From CAYOHR01 sp964512145 (lineage in GTDB: Bacteria; Bacteroidota; Bacteroidia; Flavobacteriales_G; JALEGO01): 64,000 bases of DNA. Both the position numbers and the translations under genes were made by a program. The stretch spans positions 1 to 64,000 of the forward strand of contig CAZEIM010000003.1 of assembly GCA_964512145.1 (NCBI GenBank), in the 5' to 3' direction. The first letter of the stretch is position 1; each line of letters opens with the position of its first letter. Positions 61,736 to 64,000 of the stretch are shown in pieces. The notes under the pieces were generated by a model that searched no databases, had not been told where the DNA came from, and saw nothing but the letters and a program-made list of their open reading frames with translations.

Positions 61736-61743
61736 CAAAAGTA
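61736..61743 (-). promoter_or_regulatory. -7 box of the beta-helix surface protein gene
   Basis: TACTTTTG (minus strand), 47 bases before the ATG at 61688. No -33 TTTG is seen at 19-21 bases. Confidence 0.4.
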
Positions 61744-61816
61744 AATATTAAATTAATTTTAACACACCGTACAAGGAATTTTTGGCTTTACACCAAATAA
61801 AAGCATTTATTGATTA

Positions 61817-62491
61817 TTAAGCAGGATTATGTATTAATATAACCATTTCCCCTTTTAATTTTTTCTCTTTAAGTTTACTTAATATTTCCTGGACAGTTCC
61901 TCGAATGTACTCTTCATATATTTTTGTAAGCTCACGAGCAATAACTACTTGACAATCGGGTGAAAAATAGGTGTTAATTTCTTGTATTAATTTTTCAATT
62001 CGATGAGGAGACTCATACAATATAATGGTTCTATGTTCAAGCGATAATAATTTTAGTCGGGTTTGTCGTCCTTTTTTATGTGGTAAAAAACCCTCGAAAA
62101 CAAATTGATTCGTAGGAAACCCTGAGGCTACTAGTGCTGTTACAAACGCTGTGGGTCCGGGAATAGAAACTACTGATATGTTTTTTTGAATGCATACTTT
62201 TATTAGTAGATATCCTGGGTCTGATATACCCGGGGTTCCAGCATCGCTTACTAGGGCAACGTAATTGGGAGAAGATTCAATTAAATTTGCGTATTCTTCT
62301 ACTTTTTGATGTTCATTCACCATATGATATGGTAATACTTTTTTTTGTATGGAATATGCGGCTAAAAGTTTAGCGGTTTGTCGGGTATCCTCTGCTAAAA
62401 TTACATCGCAATTTTTTAAAACATGTAAAGCTCTTAAGGTAATATCCTCTAGGTTTCCTATGGGTGTAGGTACAATGTATAAGGCAGACAT
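61817..62491 (-). CDS. rsmI: 16S rRNA (cytidine-1402-2'-O)-methyltransferase
   Basis: A 224-residue tetrapyrrole-methylase-fold enzyme starting MSALYIVPTPIGNLEDITLRAL, the family signature. Also present are ILAEDTRQTAKLL, VSDAGTPGISDPGYLLI with the SAM loop, IPGPTAFVTALVASGFP and YESPHRIEKLI. It is shorter than E. coli RsmI (286 residues) because the C-terminal extension is missing, as in many Bacteroidota. The start at 62491 is one base after the stop of the M28 peptidase gene, so they are cotranscribed. Confidence 0.95.
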   Translation of the reverse strand: MSALYIVPTPIGNLEDITLRALHVLKNCDVILAEDTRQTAKLLAAYSIQKKVLPYHMVNEHQKVEEYANLIESSPNYVALVSDAGTPGISDPGYLLIKVCIQKNISVVSIPGPTAFVTALVASGFPTNQFVFEGFLPHKKGRQTRLKLLSLEHRTIILYESPHRIEKLIQEINTYFSPDCQVVIARELTKIYEEYIRGTVQEILSKLKEKKLKGEMVILIHNPA

Positions 62492-62492
62492 A

Positions 62493-63731
62493 TTAAAGTA
62501 GATGTACAAAATTGGTTAAAGTATAAAATACTTCTTCAAATTTTGTTAACGGCAGCGTTTCGTATTTATCATTCACATCATGATACGCTTTTATTCCACC
62601 CAGGGTATATATAAAAAAAGAAGGCACACCTTCTTCACTAAACCAGTAATGATCGCTATTTGCTGCCTTACCTCTAGGTTTTATTTCTTTTAACCTTTTT
62701 TTTTCTTCATTAATTTTTTTGAGTAATTCAAACTCTTGTTCATGTTCAGTAGCATTTACCACCTGTATTCCTTCATCACCAGTTCCCATAATATCCATAT
62801 TTAATAAAAAACGAATGTTTTTTATTGGGATTAATGGATTCTCTACAAAAAATTTAGATCCGAGTAATCCTACTTCTTCAGCACCAAAAGCAATAAAAGC
62901 CACAGAATAACGGGCTGGATTTTTTACATAATATTTTGCTAAGCTTAAAAGCATGGCAATTCCGCTTGCATTATCGTTAGCACCGGGAAAATATACTTCT
63001 TTACCTATAGCCCCTAAATGATCGTAATGTGCCGTAAATACTATAAAGCTATCTGGCACTACAGTGCCTTTAACATACCCAATTATATTTTGCGTAGTTA
63101 AGCTATCGAAAAATTCAGCTGAAATATTTACCATAGCTTTTTTAGGCTTTTCCAACCTTATAGTATTTCGGTATTCAACAACGCATACTTTATTTTGTTT
63201 GGTAGCCATACGGTGCGTTAATTTTTCTTGAGGCACAAATAATACTGGAGACTCCACAAATCCGCTATATATTTTTTTAATTACCTCTTGACTTAGCGTT
63301 TTTTCAGTATTTTGTATAAATACTGCTTTATCATTCAATAAAATAGGTTTTTTAGCTTTCTCAATTTTTTTACTTTTTAAAAAACGTATGTTTAGCTCAG
63401 TTTGTACGGTTGGTGATGATGGAGATATGATGAAATCTGTTCCTAAGGTCCATTTTTTATTTTGTACAATAACAGAAGCTTCCTGAGGAAAAGTATTTAC
63501 TGAAATTGGGAAAAACTGAAAATATCCTTTCGGGCTTAACGAATCAAGTCCAATTGAGTTAAACTCATTTCGGATATAATTAGCGGCTTTTATGTGACCA
63601 TTAAATACATAACCTCTGCCATAAAATGATTGAGAAGATAAAACAGAAATTACTTTTTTAGCGTAAGATATATCTTGAGGATACAAATATAAAGCATAAA
63701 AAAATGCTATAAAAAACCAAATATATCGCAT
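62493..63731 (-). CDS. M28-family zinc aminopeptidase, exported
   Basis: A 412-residue protein from MRYIWFFIAFFYALYLYPQ (signal peptide); the longer ORF overlaps the upstream gene. The M28 core has FTAHYDHLGAIG (His-x-Asp, metal), GANDNASGIAMLL (bridging Asp), FGAEEVGLLGS (catalytic Glu-Glu), NMDIMG (Asp) and SDHYWFSEEGVPSFFIYT (last His), so all zinc ligands are present. Residues ~110-220 are a PA-like inserted domain. It removes N-terminal amino acids from peptides in the periplasm. It follows the S9 peptidase by two bases. Confidence 0.93.
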   Translation of the reverse strand: MRYIWFFIAFFYALYLYPQDISYAKKVISVLSSQSFYGRGYVFNGHIKAANYIRNEFNSIGLDSLSPKGYFQFFPISVNTFPQEASVIVQNKKWTLGTDFIISPSSPTVQTELNIRFLKSKKIEKAKKPILLNDKAVFIQNTEKTLSQEVIKKIYSGFVESPVLFVPQEKLTHRMATKQNKVCVVEYRNTIRLEKPKKAMVNISAEFFDSLTTQNIIGYVKGTVVPDSFIVFTAHYDHLGAIGKEVYFPGANDNASGIAMLLSLAKYYVKNPARYSVAFIAFGAEEVGLLGSKFFVENPLIPIKNIRFLLNMDIMGTGDEGIQVVNATEHEQEFELLKKINEEKKRLKEIKPRGKAANSDHYWFSEEGVPSFFIYTLGGIKAYHDVNDKYETLPLTKFEEVFYTLTNFVHLL

Positions 63732-63733
63732 GT

Positions 63734-64000
63734 TTATAATGTTTCTTGCAACCATTTAAAAAACTCATGATGCCAAATTAAACTGTTTTGAGGGTCGAGT
63801 ACCCAATGGTTTTCATTAGGGAAAACGATAAACTTGCTTTTTATTTTTTTAAGTTGAGCAGCTTGAAATGCCTCCATTCCCTGGCTGTATGGAACTCTAT
63901 AATCCTTTTCTCCATGAAAAATTAATATGGGAGTATTCCATTTATGTACATTTTGAATAGGATCAAATTGCTGATATGTTTTTTGTGCCAAGGTGTTATT
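63734..64000 (-). CDS. S9 prolyl oligopeptidase-family peptidase, C-terminal part
   Basis: The frame is open to the right edge of the window, so only the last ~88 residues are seen. They contain PILIFHGEKDYRVPYSQGMEAFQAAQ with the catalytic Asp and FPNENHWV with the catalytic His of the alpha/beta-hydrolase; the nucleophile Ser lies outside the window. Such proteins cleave peptides or remove acyl-amino acids, and a pairing with an M28 peptidase suggests peptide breakdown in the envelope. Confidence 0.88.
   Translation of the reverse strand, partial: NNTLAQKTYQQFDPIQNVHKWNTPILIFHGEKDYRVPYSQGMEAFQAAQLKKIKSKFIVFPNENHWVLDPQNSLIWHHEFFKWLQETL

Noticed and set aside
1..64000. CRISPR arrays, insertion sequences, phage genes, rRNA genes and replication origin.
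   Set aside because: No direct repeat series with spacers, transposase or integrase motifs, rRNA-like sequence or DnaA-box cluster was seen.

Overview
The window is a low-G+C, AT-rich chromosome segment of a Bacteroidota bacterium, probably a free-living or environmental member near the Flavobacteriia/Chitinophagia. The evidence is T9SS C-terminal sorting domains, a PorV/PorQ-family protein, TonB receptors with CarboxypepD_reg-like N-termini, a fused CcoNO cytochrome oxidase, GCMDP-type lipoproteins, and many TAnnTTTG -7 boxes, the Bacteroidota promoter signature. Four N-runs (2217-2305, 22240-22249, 34502-34523, 43695-43794) show it is a gapped scaffold. Each gap cuts one gene, and the reading frame disagrees across each, so the N counts are not the true lengths.

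Region 1 (1-4100) is accessory DNA. It holds the end of a secreted Asp-box protein, an arsR-merTP-GDCCVxC mercury module, and two small exported proteins. Each group is followed by a long imperfect palindrome beginning CTAACA and ending CGTTA(G/T), the layout of integron attC sites and gene cassettes. No integrase lies in the window. Region 2 (4200-10740) has an uncharacterised minus-strand gene, a Crp/Fnr regulator, an APH-fold phosphotransferase, tRNA-Arg(CCT), a GT4 glycosyltransferase, rnhB, tdk, a lipoprotein and a TPR protein. Region 3 (10883-17099) is a complete cbb3 oxidase operon: ccoS-ccoNO-ccoQ-ccoP-ccoG-ccoH plus a SafE-like membrane protein. ccoS and ccoQ are only 57 codons each. 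Its copper ATPase ccoI sits apart at 34715, next to hemN. FNR-like palindromes precede both ccoI (exact TTGA-N6-TCAA) and ccoS (one mismatch).

Region 4 (18855-23185, minus strand) is a reactive-sulfur operon. It has an ETHE1-like MBL/double-rhodanese protein, three more rhodaneses, a TPMT-like methyltransferase, thioredoxin, an HMA-domain protein, Dps and a DUF6132 membrane protein. Region 5 (23432-34581) is mostly housekeeping: hemA, a crotonase, a flippase-like exporter, dut, an OmpA protein, a sugar nucleotidyltransferase, a TPR lipoprotein, DUF2490, hemN and two small cytosolic proteins. Region 6 (34715-45209) holds ccoI, a beta-helix lipoprotein/small lipoprotein/TonB-receptor group, an acyltransferase and a duplicated DUF4397 T9SS protein. 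Region 7 (45267-64000, all minus) holds HIT, greA with a 16-A tract, a TonB receptor / 1477-aa exported protein / PorV-family operon, a PhyH oxygenase coupled to a coiled-coil protein, TrmH, a 1272-aa T9SS surface protein, rsmI, an M28 peptidase and the end of an S9 peptidase.

The stretches most worth a second look are the attC-like array at the left edge, the sulfur operon, and the TonB/giant exported protein/PorV operon. I saw no CRISPR array, transposase, phage gene or replication origin.
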